From Mariniphaga sp. (lineage in GTDB: Bacteria > Bacteroidota > Bacteroidia > Bacteroidales > Prolixibacteraceae): a DNA stretch of 64,000 nucleotides. The translations under genes were made by a program, and so were the position numbers. The DNA is taken from contig JAHYIT010000002.1 of NCBI GenBank assembly GCA_019429205.1, forward strand, positions 1 through 64,000, in the 5' to 3' direction. This document shows positions 41,617 through 50,312 of this stretch, in pieces. Each line of letters opens with the position of its first letter. Position 1 is the stretch's first letter. A model generated the notes under the pieces. That model saw only the letters and a list, made by a program, of their open reading frames with translations, did no database searches and had not been told where the DNA came from.

Positions 41617-42390
41617 TTAAATGATTCCGGTTCCCAGTCCGATTGAAATAAAAATCAGCATTACAACCACCAAAATTTGAACGGCCTTGAAAGTTACTTT
41701 TTTCAGTAACTTTTTCCCTGCAAAAGCGCCTGCAATGGCAGCCAGGGTTGCGGAAACAAGCAATACCACATTCTCCGACAAACCAGAGGAAGTAAACCGT
41801 GACGCATATACCGACAACCTCGTGATGTCAACCAGAGAAGCAATGATAACGCCGGTGGCAATAAATGCCTCTTTGGTAAGTCCGCTTTTAATTAAAAAAG
41901 CACTCCGGAAAGCGCCCTGAATACCGGCAAGGCCACCGAAAAAACCACTTAGCACGCCACCAAGTATAAGCCGGTTTCCGCCAAACTCAATTTTTTGTAA
42001 AACCGGCAAAACCTCGAGCAGGGAGAAAAACAGCAGTAAAATAGCGATGATAAGCTTTACGGGAGTAATTTCGAAAGTATTTCCCCACAATTCATATTCG
42101 TAAACCGAGGGTAATCCGGTAATCCGGATCAAAATCCACGCACCGGCAAAAGAAGACAGAATGGCCGGTATGCCAAACCGGATGAGCACCGGTTTGCTGG
42201 CCATTTTTCCCACCAGGCCTATTTTGAAAATATTGTTTATAAAATGTACCACACCTGTTAATGCAATGGCAATGTCCACAGGAAAAAACAGGGCAAAAAC
42301 CGGCATTAAAATGGTACCAAGCCCAAACCCGGAAAAAAAAGTTAGAATGGCGGTAAAAAATGCGGCGATACTAATAATTACGATTTCCAT
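41617..42390 (-). CDS. TauE/SafE family anion permease
   Basis: A 257-aa polytopic protein of the sulfite exporter TauE/SafE family (DUF81): FFSGFGLGTILMPVFALFF near the N-terminus, the mid-protein repeat GGVLSGFFGGLAGIQGAFRSAFLIKSG, recognisable by GFFGGLAGIQG, and about eight hydrophobic helices. Members export sulfite, sulfoacetate or other sulfur anions. It is near, but not cotranscribed with, the ArsR-rhodanese operon, since the macro gene lies between on the other strand. A link to sulfur metabolism is suggestive only. Confidence 0.85.
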   Translation of the reverse strand: MEIVIISIAAFFTAILTFFSGFGLGTILMPVFALFFPVDIAIALTGVVHFINNIFKIGLVGKMASKPVLIRFGIPAILSSFAGAWILIRITGLPSVYEYELWGNTFEITPVKLIIAILLLFFSLLEVLPVLQKIEFGGNRLILGGVLSGFFGGLAGIQGAFRSAFLIKSGLTKEAFIATGVIIASLVDITRLSVYASRFTSSGLSENVVLLVSATLAAIAGAFAGKKLLKKVTFKAVQILVVVMLIFISIGLGTGII

Positions 42391-42447
42391 TGAAATTCAG
42401 ATTATTAAAAACTGAACCTCACAAGAGGTCACATGTTTATAGAAATT

Positions 42448-42540
42448 TCAAAAAGTCAAAACTTTTGCATCGCTTTTCAGGTAGTCGGAAAGCGGTTTTC
42501 CCATACCCTTCACCTCAAAATTAAGGTTTTTCAATTTCAT
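42448..42540 (-). CDS. Possible 30-residue peptide upstream of tauE/safE
   Basis: A short frame reads MKLKNLNFEVKG, then MGKPLSDYLKSD and a hydrophobic end. It has an ATG and stop and is colinear with the TauE/SafE gene. The residue mix looks protein-like, and it may be the N-terminus of a lost gene or a leader. A small hairpin, ACCTC-ACAA-GAGGT (42416-42429), lies between it and the permease gene. I recognise no family. Confidence 0.2.
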   Translation of the reverse strand: MKLKNLNFEVKGMGKPLSDYLKSDAKVLTF

Positions 42541-42668
42541 CGCTGAAAATTTAAATGGTCAAAAAATTGTCAAAAAAATATATCAATCTGATTAAAGTAA
42601 ACTACCACCAGTTTGGCATCGGGAATACTTTTGTCGGTAAGCCAATCTATTTCATAGGACTAAGGAAT

Positions 42669-44495
42669 CTATTTCTTTTTATAACACTTTATCCATTCTG
42701 TTTGAAAACGAACCGGCAACAGAGAACCCGGAACCTGGCTGATCACCAGACTAAAAAGGCTAATATGAAGCGGAAAATCAATATGTCTGTTTTCCAGTCT
42801 TAGCACCTCTGTTTCGTTAATCTTCCAAACCAAACTATTGTCCGATTTTTCCAGTGTAAAAATGTACCATTTCCCTTTTTTCAGGTTTGAAATATCCAGT
42901 CCATTTATTGTCAGTTTTCCCTTTTCGTTCTGCGATGAAATTCCAATCCGGTTTTTTGCGCCCATTTCAAGTAAATAAATTCCGGGGTAGGCTTTTTCTC
43001 CCTGCAAAACAAAAGAACTAACTGTTTCTTTTACCGGATTGAATTTTATTTTGGCTTCAAAAATTCCATCTTCCTGCCGGAAACTTTTCGCAGTTGAAAC
43101 CAATCCTGAAGTGTAATCAAATTCAGCTGGAATAAAACCAGCAGACATTTTCCAAATCATACCATCAACCTTTTCCTTGCGTGTTTCAATCACCAGTTTC
43201 GATTCACATGTAATATTTTCACCGTTTGTGTAAACATGCAAATCTCCGGGCAAAGAATAATTGCGCCCAATTGCTTTATCAGCCCAGGGTGACAGCGTGG
43301 ACCATTTTTCAACGTCTAACTTTCCTCCCTGAAAAGCATCTTCAAAACTCACATCCCAATAAGTATAAAAATCAAAAGCATCGGTTCCTTTGTATTTAAA
43401 GTATTTTACCAGGTGCGGCCGTTTTTTCATTTCCAGATACTTTTGCTCTCTGGCATATTCTTCCGATTTTCCCCATTTTTTTGAATCTTCGAGGTAGGCT
43501 TTTCGTTTTAAAAAATCTTCGGAAGCAATAAGGCTGCTCAACTCATTAAATCGCTTTAAATCTGCAGAATCAGCCACTTTGTAATAGTTATCAAGCTGTG
43601 GAGACTTTTCAAACTTCAGAAAAAACTTTATATCGTCGCTGGAAGCAAGCTCCTTAAAACGGCTCCAGTTTTTAAAGGCTTCGGTTTTTTCAAATTTCTT
43701 TTTGTCTTTTAAATAATCAATCCTTTTTTTGAATGCTTCGCTTTCAATTTCAACCTTTAATTCTTCAAATCTTTTCAGGTTGTAACTGTCTGCCGTTTCC
43801 CGGTAAAGTTTCAGTTTTTTTGAATGCTCTAATTTCAGGTAGCTTTTAATTTCATTGTCGTTTTTAAGTTTCTTTAATTCGTGTTTCTTTTCCTTGTCTG
43901 CTACCGAAATGTTTTTCAGTTCGAGGTATTTTTTTAGTTTTTCAGTATGCGAAATGGCATCATGGCGTTTTAAAATTTCCGATTGATGCAATTCATAAAA
44001 GATTTTTATTCCGGGCTGTTTTTTCAATTTGTTATATTCTTTTTCCTTACTTTGCTCAACAGAACCTTTAAAAACCAACCGGTGCATTTCTTCCTTCTCT
44101 TTACTAAAATTGCCGTTTTCAACATATTCCTTAAGTTGATGGTATTCTTTCAGTTTATCCGAACCTTTTAGTGTTATAAACCTTTTAAGCTGGGGTGAAT
44201 CTTTCAGTTTAAAATACTTTTTAATATGCCCGGCCTTTTTTAGCTGTTCAAATTCCTTTAGCAATTTTTCTTCCTTACTTCCTTTAAATTGCATTCGTTG
44301 AATTTCCTTTTTCCGGTTAACAAATTCAGCAGATTGAATGAATTTTTCCAAATCCAAATATTCCTTTAACTCGTCAGAATTTTCAACCTGAAGAAATTCC
44401 TGGTAATCATTCCAAAGATTTTTCCGTTGGATTTCAATTTTTTCAACAGGCTTAATTTTGCCTAAAAGTTGAAGGGAAAAGATTTTAAAAGACAT
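42669..44495 (-). CDS. Charged helical repeat protein with GH16-like lectin domain
   Basis: A 608-aa protein with no signal peptide. Residues about 15-385 are extremely rich in Lys and Glu and consist of degenerate helical repeats of roughly 30-40 residues with a shared core of the type LKxYLELxxxxxSxxxK (for example LKEYLDLEKFIQS, HIKKYFKLKDSPQLKRF, EIKSYLKLEHSKKLKLY). Residues about 390-608 are a GH16-like jelly roll: GGKLDVEKWSTL, FDYTSGLVSTAKSFRQEDGIFEAKI, KGKWYIFTLEKSDNSLVWKINETEV, RFQTEWIKCY. The usual catalytic E-I-D-x-x-E is PGIYLLEMG (504-512), so the nucleophile Glu and middle Asp are replaced. I infer a binding rather than hydrolytic role. Confidence 0.75.
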   Translation of the reverse strand: MSFKIFSLQLLGKIKPVEKIEIQRKNLWNDYQEFLQVENSDELKEYLDLEKFIQSAEFVNRKKEIQRMQFKGSKEEKLLKEFEQLKKAGHIKKYFKLKDSPQLKRFITLKGSDKLKEYHQLKEYVENGNFSKEKEEMHRLVFKGSVEQSKEKEYNKLKKQPGIKIFYELHQSEILKRHDAISHTEKLKKYLELKNISVADKEKKHELKKLKNDNEIKSYLKLEHSKKLKLYRETADSYNLKRFEELKVEIESEAFKKRIDYLKDKKKFEKTEAFKNWSRFKELASSDDIKFFLKFEKSPQLDNYYKVADSADLKRFNELSSLIASEDFLKRKAYLEDSKKWGKSEEYAREQKYLEMKKRPHLVKYFKYKGTDAFDFYTYWDVSFEDAFQGGKLDVEKWSTLSPWADKAIGRNYSLPGDLHVYTNGENITCESKLVIETRKEKVDGMIWKMSAGFIPAEFDYTSGLVSTAKSFRQEDGIFEAKIKFNPVKETVSSFVLQGEKAYPGIYLLEMGAKNRIGISSQNEKGKLTINGLDISNLKKGKWYIFTLEKSDNSLVWKINETEVLRLENRHIDFPLHISLFSLVISQVPGSLLPVRFQTEWIKCYKKK

Positions 44496-44707
44496 AGGTC
44501 AAAATTTTTGTTTTACAAATTCAAAAGTAAAAATTTAAGTCATTAAATTCTAATAATTTCGTAATTCAAAATCACTTTAAACTGTTAAGTTGTTAACATA
44601 TTTAGGATTTTACAAAGAAATGTAAAACCCAATGTTTATATTTTTTTCACTAAACTATTGACTATTAATCATTTTTTGAATAGTTTTAACCTCTTAATTA
44701 CGACAAA

Positions 44708-45577
44708 ATGATATTAAATTCGGAATTAATTTTAAACAGCGACGGTACAATTTTCCATTTACACCTGAAACCGGAAAACATTGCAGACCAAATAATTCTG
44801 GTTGGTGATCAGGCACGGGTTGAAATAGTGGCAGGTTTTTTTGACAAGATGGATTTTTCTGTTAAAAACCGGGAATTCAGCACAATAACAGGCTGGTATA
44901 AGGACAAAAAATTTTCGGTTATTTCTACTGGAATCGGTACCGACAATATCGACATAGTATTAAATGAACTGGATGCCCTTGTAAACATAGATTTGGAAAC
45001 GCGGGAAATTAACCATGAAAAAAAATCGCTGAATATAGTGCGGATAGGAACTTCGGGAAGCCTGCAGGAGGATAACCCGGTGAACTCATTTCTTGTTTCG
45101 CAAAAATCAATAGGTTTTGACGGCATGTTAAATTTTTACGCCAACCGTGAACAGGTTTGCGATTTACCCTTTGAAAAAGCGTTTAAACAATTTACCGGTT
45201 GGAACGAATTCCTTCCGACACCTTACGTTGTTGATGCCTCCAGACGCATGATTTCAAAATTCGAAACGCCCGAATTCAGAAAAGGTGTTACCATATCGGC
45301 GCCTGGATTTTACGGACCTCAGGGGCGAGTTTTAAGGCTTCCGTTAGCCATGCCTCAATTGAATAAACTCTTGGAAGAGTTCCGGTTCGAAGACCATAAA
45401 ATTACCAATTTTGAAATGGAAAGTTCAGCCATTTACGGACTTTCAAAGATGCTTGGACACCAGGCATTAACAATTTGCCTGATAATTGCCAACCGGGTAA
45501 CGAAACAGGCCAACGAAAATTACAGGCCGGTAATGGAAGATCTGATTAAAAAAGTGCTGGATAATTTAACAAATTAA
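44708..45577 (+). CDS. Nucleoside phosphorylase (uridine phosphorylase-like)
   Basis: A 289-aa member of the PNP/UDP superfamily: GDQARVEIVAGFFD near the N-terminus, the STGIGTDNIDIVLNEL segment, the phosphate-binding VRIGTSGSLQ, and the substrate-binding TNFEMESSAIYGLSKMLGH (E-M-E-S). It would split a nucleoside with phosphate for salvage of the base and ribose-1-phosphate. Base preference is not determinable; the sequence is nearer uridine phosphorylases than purine enzymes. It is followed seven bases later by a SirB1-like gene in the same direction, so the two are probably cotranscribed. Confidence 0.85.
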   Translation: MILNSELILNSDGTIFHLHLKPENIADQIILVGDQARVEIVAGFFDKMDFSVKNREFSTITGWYKDKKFSVISTGIGTDNIDIVLNELDALVNIDLETREINHEKKSLNIVRIGTSGSLQEDNPVNSFLVSQKSIGFDGMLNFYANREQVCDLPFEKAFKQFTGWNEFLPTPYVVDASRRMISKFETPEFRKGVTISAPGFYGPQGRVLRLPLAMPQLNKLLEEFRFEDHKITNFEMESSAIYGLSKMLGHQALTICLIIANRVTKQANENYRPVMEDLIKKVLDNLTN

Positions 45578-45583
45578 TCTCTG

Positions 45584-46468
45584 ATGAAACGAAGCAGGCT
45601 AAAGGCATTAATCAATTTATTAGACGACCCCGATAACCTGGTTTTTAAAACCGTTGAAAAAGAATTGTTAAAAGAAAATTACACTATAATTCCTGCGCTT
45701 GAAAAAAAATGGGAAAACAGTTTTGACGAAACGAGCCAGGAACGCATTGAAAACCTGATTCAGGATTTGCAGTTCAAAAAAACCAGAAATTTGCTAAAGA
45801 CCTGGACTTCTTCTTCTGAAAACGATTTACTGGAAGGTTTTCTTACGATTGATAAGTTTCAGTATCCTGATATAAATCAGATGGGGATCAATCAAAAAAT
45901 CGAAAAAATTAAAAATTCGATTTGGCTGGAGCTGAATGATTCTCTGACTTTGCTGGAAAAAACCACCATTTTAAACCATTTCCTGTTTAATGTTCACGGT
46001 TTTTCAATTAATCATAACAATATTCAGTCGCCTCAAAATTGCTATCTGAACCAGCTTTTGGAAACGAAAAAAGGAAATTCTGTTTCACTGAGTTTGTTTT
46101 ATACCATTTTGGCCCGGCAGCTTGGGCTTCCGGCTTATTTTACAGATTTTCCGAAAAATCCGCTGGTAGCCATTGTTGACAGCGATTTGGCCCGAAGAGT
46201 GCACGGAAAAAATTCGTCTTCCGATGTGTTATTTTACATTAATCCCTCCAACAAAGGTTCCATTGCCAGTCGCAAAGAAGTGGATTACCATCTGAAAAAA
46301 AACAATTATTCTCCGTCTGAAAAATTTGCAGAACCTCAACCGGATAAGCTGTTTGTAAAACGCTTGCTTGAATCACTTCACAATTCTTTTCATGCAGTCG
46401 GATTTCAGGAAAAAGAAATGCGAACGGCGGAATTACTCAGCTTATTTAGTCAGGTTGTAAACACTTGA
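45584..46468 (+). CDS. SirB1-like transglutaminase-fold protein
   Basis: A 294-aa protein of the SirB1/transglutaminase-like family. The N-terminal 100 residues are helical. The core has LFNVHGFSINHNNIQSPQNCYLNQLLETKKGNSVSLSLFY, recognisable by the family motif KKGNSVSLSLFYTILARQLGLP, where typical transglutaminases have the catalytic Cys; here that place is Ser, so catalysis is doubtful. The family is widespread with no firm function. It follows the nucleoside phosphorylase gene by seven bases and converges with the sugar isomerase-like gene. Confidence 0.8.
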   Translation: MKRSRLKALINLLDDPDNLVFKTVEKELLKENYTIIPALEKKWENSFDETSQERIENLIQDLQFKKTRNLLKTWTSSSENDLLEGFLTIDKFQYPDINQMGINQKIEKIKNSIWLELNDSLTLLEKTTILNHFLFNVHGFSINHNNIQSPQNCYLNQLLETKKGNSVSLSLFYTILARQLGLPAYFTDFPKNPLVAIVDSDLARRVHGKNSSSDVLFYINPSNKGSIASRKEVDYHLKKNNYSPSEKFAEPQPDKLFVKRLLESLHNSFHAVGFQEKEMRTAELLSLFSQVVNT

Positions 46469-46475
46469 GTTGCTG

Positions 46476-47474
46476 TTACACCAGTATATCTTTGCAATAC
46501 TCCACACATTTAATTATTTCCTTTTGCGCATTTGAATTCTCCGGGACAGGATATTCCAGTTCAATATCGCAGAATATGGGCCATTTATTTTTCTGAATCA
46601 GTTTCAGAATATCGGCAACAGGCGTATCGCCTTCGCCCCAGGGCATGTTGGTATTGGCCGGGTTGGCATCCTTCCCTGTTTTATCTTTTAAATGAATGCT
46701 GTAAATACGGTTGTGCAACCGTTCAATCACTTCGTTCGGATGGTTTCCGGTGGATCCAAAATAGTGCCCCACATCAAAATTCAACATGTTTCTTGGTGAA
46801 TAATCGAGAAAGTCTTTAAAGGAAAAACCAGGTTCGCCAGGCTGGGCGTGATTATGGTAAATGGCGTACAAGTTATGTTTTTCGGCATATTTTCCCAGGC
46901 GGGCACAGGCTTCATGTCCAATTTCGTTGGTAATGCCTTTGGCGCCTAAAACTTTTGCTGAGTTAAAAGCGTAATCAATTTCTTCGTTGGTCCAGTTGCC
47001 CGGCGCAAATTTCACAATGTGAATGTTAACGCCCGCCTTGTTAAATAATTTACGCAATTCAGTGTACTTTTTCATCGAAGCGGAAAGCCGCCATTTGCGC
47101 TGTCCTTCTTTTGCTAAATCTGCATCGCGCTGGTAAGCTGCGCGTTCTGCATCAGTGGCATCTCTGGCGGGCCGTGGCGGCATGGGTGGTATTCCGGCAT
47201 ATTCTTCGGCCACGTTTCCCATCAGTTCAATGGAACTGATACCGGCATCAACACAGTAATTCAAAATATCCTGAGCTGAAGACGGCATACTCCGCCAACT
47301 GTAGGTTATGGCTCCAATCTGCACACCTTTAAACCGGGAGTTGGGTTTTCCGGTTCCACTGAGAGAACCGGCTAAAACAGTTGGAGAAAGTGAAATTCCG
47401 GCGGCCACGGCTGTTGCCGAACCGATAAATTTCCTGCGTGAAAATCCGATGTTTGATTTTGAATATTGATCCAT
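46476..47474 (-). CDS. Tat-exported sugar phosphate isomerase/epimerase-like protein
   Basis: A 332-aa TIM-barrel protein from the ATG at 47474 (MDQYSKSNIGF); an upstream ATG at 47540 would add 22 residues before the Tat signal. The signal has FSRRKFIGSATAVAAG. The barrel carries VQIGAITYSW, SSIELMGN, the metal-site-type IYHNHAQPGEPGF, NFDVGHYFGS, YSIHLKDK and CDIELEYP, the pattern of xylose isomerase-like/AP-endonuclease-2 domains. Related exported enzymes in Bacteroidetes take part in 3-keto-glycoside breakdown by elimination. The exact reaction here is inferred. Confidence 0.85.
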   Translation of the reverse strand: MDQYSKSNIGFSRRKFIGSATAVAAGISLSPTVLAGSLSGTGKPNSRFKGVQIGAITYSWRSMPSSAQDILNYCVDAGISSIELMGNVAEEYAGIPPMPPRPARDATDAERAAYQRDADLAKEGQRKWRLSASMKKYTELRKLFNKAGVNIHIVKFAPGNWTNEEIDYAFNSAKVLGAKGITNEIGHEACARLGKYAEKHNLYAIYHNHAQPGEPGFSFKDFLDYSPRNMLNFDVGHYFGSTGNHPNEVIERLHNRIYSIHLKDKTGKDANPANTNMPWGEGDTPVADILKLIQKNKWPIFCDIELEYPVPENSNAQKEIIKCVEYCKDILV

Positions 47475-47654
47475 GATATAAATTTTTGTTGATTTAAGCG
47501 GGATAAAAATAATGGAATTAACTGGAAAGGGATGGAACACTTGAATTTAAAAAGGCAAAAAATTGGATTTTAATATCTATAAGTTTAACTTTATCTGACA
47601 AAAATCAATCTTGCGAAACTAAAATGTACTGCAGGCCGCCAAAAAAGAACAAAA

Positions 47655-50207
47655 ATGAAAACTTCTTTGATAATCACCGGATTTCTTCTTTTCTTCTGTC
47701 TGACAACCAATTCTCAAAATCTGGTTGTTCCCGGTAAAACATGGACTTATTTGCTTGGCGCAGATTTTCCTGAACCAAATATTACAGGAGATATGTGTTA
47801 CAAAATCGAAGGTGATACAACGATTCAAGAAATAGTGTATAAAAAACTGGGGTTCTGGCATAATTGCAATAATCGCAGGTATATCAGGGGTTTTTTAAGA
47901 GAAACAGAAGAGGGCAAAGTGTATTTCCGCGATAATGATATCCATAATTTCAATGAATATTTGCTTTATGATTTCGGAATGAAAGTTGGCGACACAGTAC
48001 ATAACGGAATAAATAACTCTTCATATGTTCTGGATTCTGTTAAAATAGGCAGTGACGGTAAAAAACGGTATCATATCAGTGAAATTCCCGGTATTAAAGA
48101 TATTTGGATTGAGGAAGTCGGGTCAGTTTTAGGATTATTAAAGGAAATCATTACCGGTGGTTTCCAAATATTTACCTGTTGTATTACAGGCGACGAATCG
48201 TTGTATCATAATCCGGATTTTGGAAGTTGTTATTTAGAAGATAAAAGTTTTTCAGTGGATGCTGGAAACGATACTACCTTTTGCAGTGGTTTTGGCCAAA
48301 CCGACACCCTTTTTCCCGGTAGCGGTTTAAAAATTGAAAATGGTGCTCCTCCCTATTCTTACCGTTGGGAAACTAAATTGGAACTTACACCAAATCTAAT
48401 TTTCACAGCAAGTGATTTTTTAAATGACACAACTTCGGCCAATCCCTATTTTATTGATTGGCTGGCATTACCAAACCGAATCCGGTTTACTGTTTATGTT
48501 ACAGACGCAGAAAACAATACTGCAAAAGATAGCATCACCGTTGGATTTTCAGGATGTGCTTGTTACACAGGATATCAGGTAATCCATTTAAACATAGGCG
48601 ACAGCGTTTGGCTGGATGCGGGAATTCCTTCAGGAAACATCGAAAAAATTTACTGGGAGCCCGCATACGGTTTATCAAATCCCGACAGTTCAGCAACCTG
48701 GTGCAAACCCGGTTCCACCATGAACTATTCCATTGTTTCTGTTGACACGTTTGGTTGTGTTTGTTCGTGTCATGCTTATGAAATAAGGGTGAATGAAGAC
48801 ATTTATTCTCAGCAAGATTACCGATCAATTCATCCCCAACGTGAGGTGTTATTCAGAAATCAGGCAAACCGGATTATCGGATTTCGGGTAGATTCGGTGA
48901 AAATCTCACCTGATACCATTTTGTATCCGTTTGCAACTATCCAGGAAATTTCTCCTGATGGCTGTTTTTCTCCATACGAGGCATCCTGGATTGGCAAAAA
49001 AGTAGTGATAAAACAGGATGGTTCCAACCTGTTTTTTAATCGCAATGGCGATACCATTTCCCTAAAAACCCAGGCGCAGATAGATGAATCGTGGATTGCA
49101 TTTCATTGTGCAGATAATTTTCAGGTGGAAGCCAAAGTGAAATCGGTAAGTTTTGAAGATTTTTTGGGTCTTAAAGACTCGGTAAAAACAATTACTTTTC
49201 AGGTGATCGGCAAGCAGGGAAATACAATTGACCATGATTTAAACAACCTGAAGGTAAAAATCAGCAAAAACTACGGCTTTGTTGAAACGCTTAATTTTTA
49301 CCTTTTCCCGGATTTTATTGTTAATTATCCTCCTGACAGGCTTGGACCATATACACTTGCCGGGCTTACGAATCCTGAAGCAGGTGTGCAAAACCTGAAA
49401 TGGTTTGATGTGTATAACTTTAATATTGGTGATGAAATACATGTTCAGGAACTCAAAATCCAATATGGTCCGTTTTCATTTTTAAAAGAATACGACAACA
49501 GATGTATTTACAAATACCTAGAGCGAACAGACTACGCCGATTCCATTGTTTATCACTATGCACGTAAACAAAGTATTGAAACTGTTACCAACGAAAGTTC
49601 ATTATTGGTTACATTCAACGATACGGTTCGATCAGTTATTTTGGCCAATCCCGTTTTTGACAAATTGCCCGGAGAGCCCGTCATTGATACCTATTCGGTT
49701 TATGCTTTTTACATGCGGGATGATGAATTCCCTATGAAAATTGATCCATCTGATATCGAAATATTTTTGCTTAATGAGAATTGTTTCTCTGTTCCTGTAA
49801 TTGAAGGATGCCTTAGGGAAAAAGTATATTTCGCCGGTTTGGGCGGACCTTATTATTCCTGTACCGGTTATGTCGGGGATTTTGAAGAACGGAAACTGGT
49901 TTATTTCAGGAAGGGCGAAACGGAATGGGGTGAACGATTGCCCATTACAAGTGTATCGAAATATAAGATGGACAATAGTTTACAAGTTTTCCCCAATCCG
50001 GCAACAGATAAAATCACCATTTACTCGCAAAACAGTAGAATTTTAGCGGTGGAAATTTATGATTTGAGCGGAACCTGTGTTTACCAAAGCTTAAATGCCG
50101 GTTCCAACCGGGTTGATTTGGAAACAGACAAATTACCAAAAGGGATGTATGTTTTGAAAGTCAGGGATGAACGGGATACGATTTCGCAAAAAATTGTAAT
50201 TAAGTAG
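47655..50207 (+). CDS. Large T9SS-secreted protein
   Basis: An 850-aa exported protein. Signal peptide of about 20 residues (cleavage near TTNSQ). Central beta-rich sequence with a PKD/SprB-like stretch (VDAGNDTTFCSG, PPYSYRWE) and several paired Cys. The last 80 residues are a type A T9SS sorting domain: LQVFPNPATDKITIYSQ, VEIYDLSGTCVYQ, LPKGMYVLKV and IVIK at the end. This routes it through the type IX system to the cell surface or medium. No catalytic domain is recognisable. It stands alone, convergent with the ribosomal operons. Confidence 0.82.
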   Translation: MKTSLIITGFLLFFCLTTNSQNLVVPGKTWTYLLGADFPEPNITGDMCYKIEGDTTIQEIVYKKLGFWHNCNNRRYIRGFLRETEEGKVYFRDNDIHNFNEYLLYDFGMKVGDTVHNGINNSSYVLDSVKIGSDGKKRYHISEIPGIKDIWIEEVGSVLGLLKEIITGGFQIFTCCITGDESLYHNPDFGSCYLEDKSFSVDAGNDTTFCSGFGQTDTLFPGSGLKIENGAPPYSYRWETKLELTPNLIFTASDFLNDTTSANPYFIDWLALPNRIRFTVYVTDAENNTAKDSITVGFSGCACYTGYQVIHLNIGDSVWLDAGIPSGNIEKIYWEPAYGLSNPDSSATWCKPGSTMNYSIVSVDTFGCVCSCHAYEIRVNEDIYSQQDYRSIHPQREVLFRNQANRIIGFRVDSVKISPDTILYPFATIQEISPDGCFSPYEASWIGKKVVIKQDGSNLFFNRNGDTISLKTQAQIDESWIAFHCADNFQVEAKVKSVSFEDFLGLKDSVKTITFQVIGKQGNTIDHDLNNLKVKISKNYGFVETLNFYLFPDFIVNYPPDRLGPYTLAGLTNPEAGVQNLKWFDVYNFNIGDEIHVQELKIQYGPFSFLKEYDNRCIYKYLERTDYADSIVYHYARKQSIETVTNESSLLVTFNDTVRSVILANPVFDKLPGEPVIDTYSVYAFYMRDDEFPMKIDPSDIEIFLLNENCFSVPVIEGCLREKVYFAGLGGPYYSCTGYVGDFEERKLVYFRKGETEWGERLPITSVSKYKMDNSLQVFPNPATDKITIYSQNSRILAVEIYDLSGTCVYQSLNAGSNRVDLETDKLPKGMYVLKVRDERDTISQKIVIK

Positions 50208-50221
50208 ATCTGGAATAATAT

Positions 50222-50236
50222 GGCGGATGATCCGCC
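50222..50236 (+). terminator. Small hairpin after the T9SS protein gene
   Basis: GGCGGA-TGA-TCCGCC, 15 bases downstream of the stop. No T-run follows on the plus strand, so termination is uncertain. Confidence 0.3.
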
Positions 50237-50259
50237 AGTCGGTGGACACCAACTAAAGC

Positions 50260-50289
50260 AAAAAAAACCGGCCTGAATCAGACCGGTTT
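50260..50289 (-). terminator. Intrinsic terminator of the ribosomal operons
   Basis: Read on the minus strand, AAACCGGTCTGA and TCAGGCCGGTTT form a stem with one mismatch, followed directly by a run of eight T. It lies 23 bases after the rplQ stop. Confidence 0.8.
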
Positions 50290-50312
50290 CCATTTTATCT
50301 TTGAGAATACAA

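Noticed and set aside
42555-42803. Plus-strand frame of 82 codons
   Set aside because: Its second half is antisense to the GH16-like gene, and no protein-like pattern is visible.
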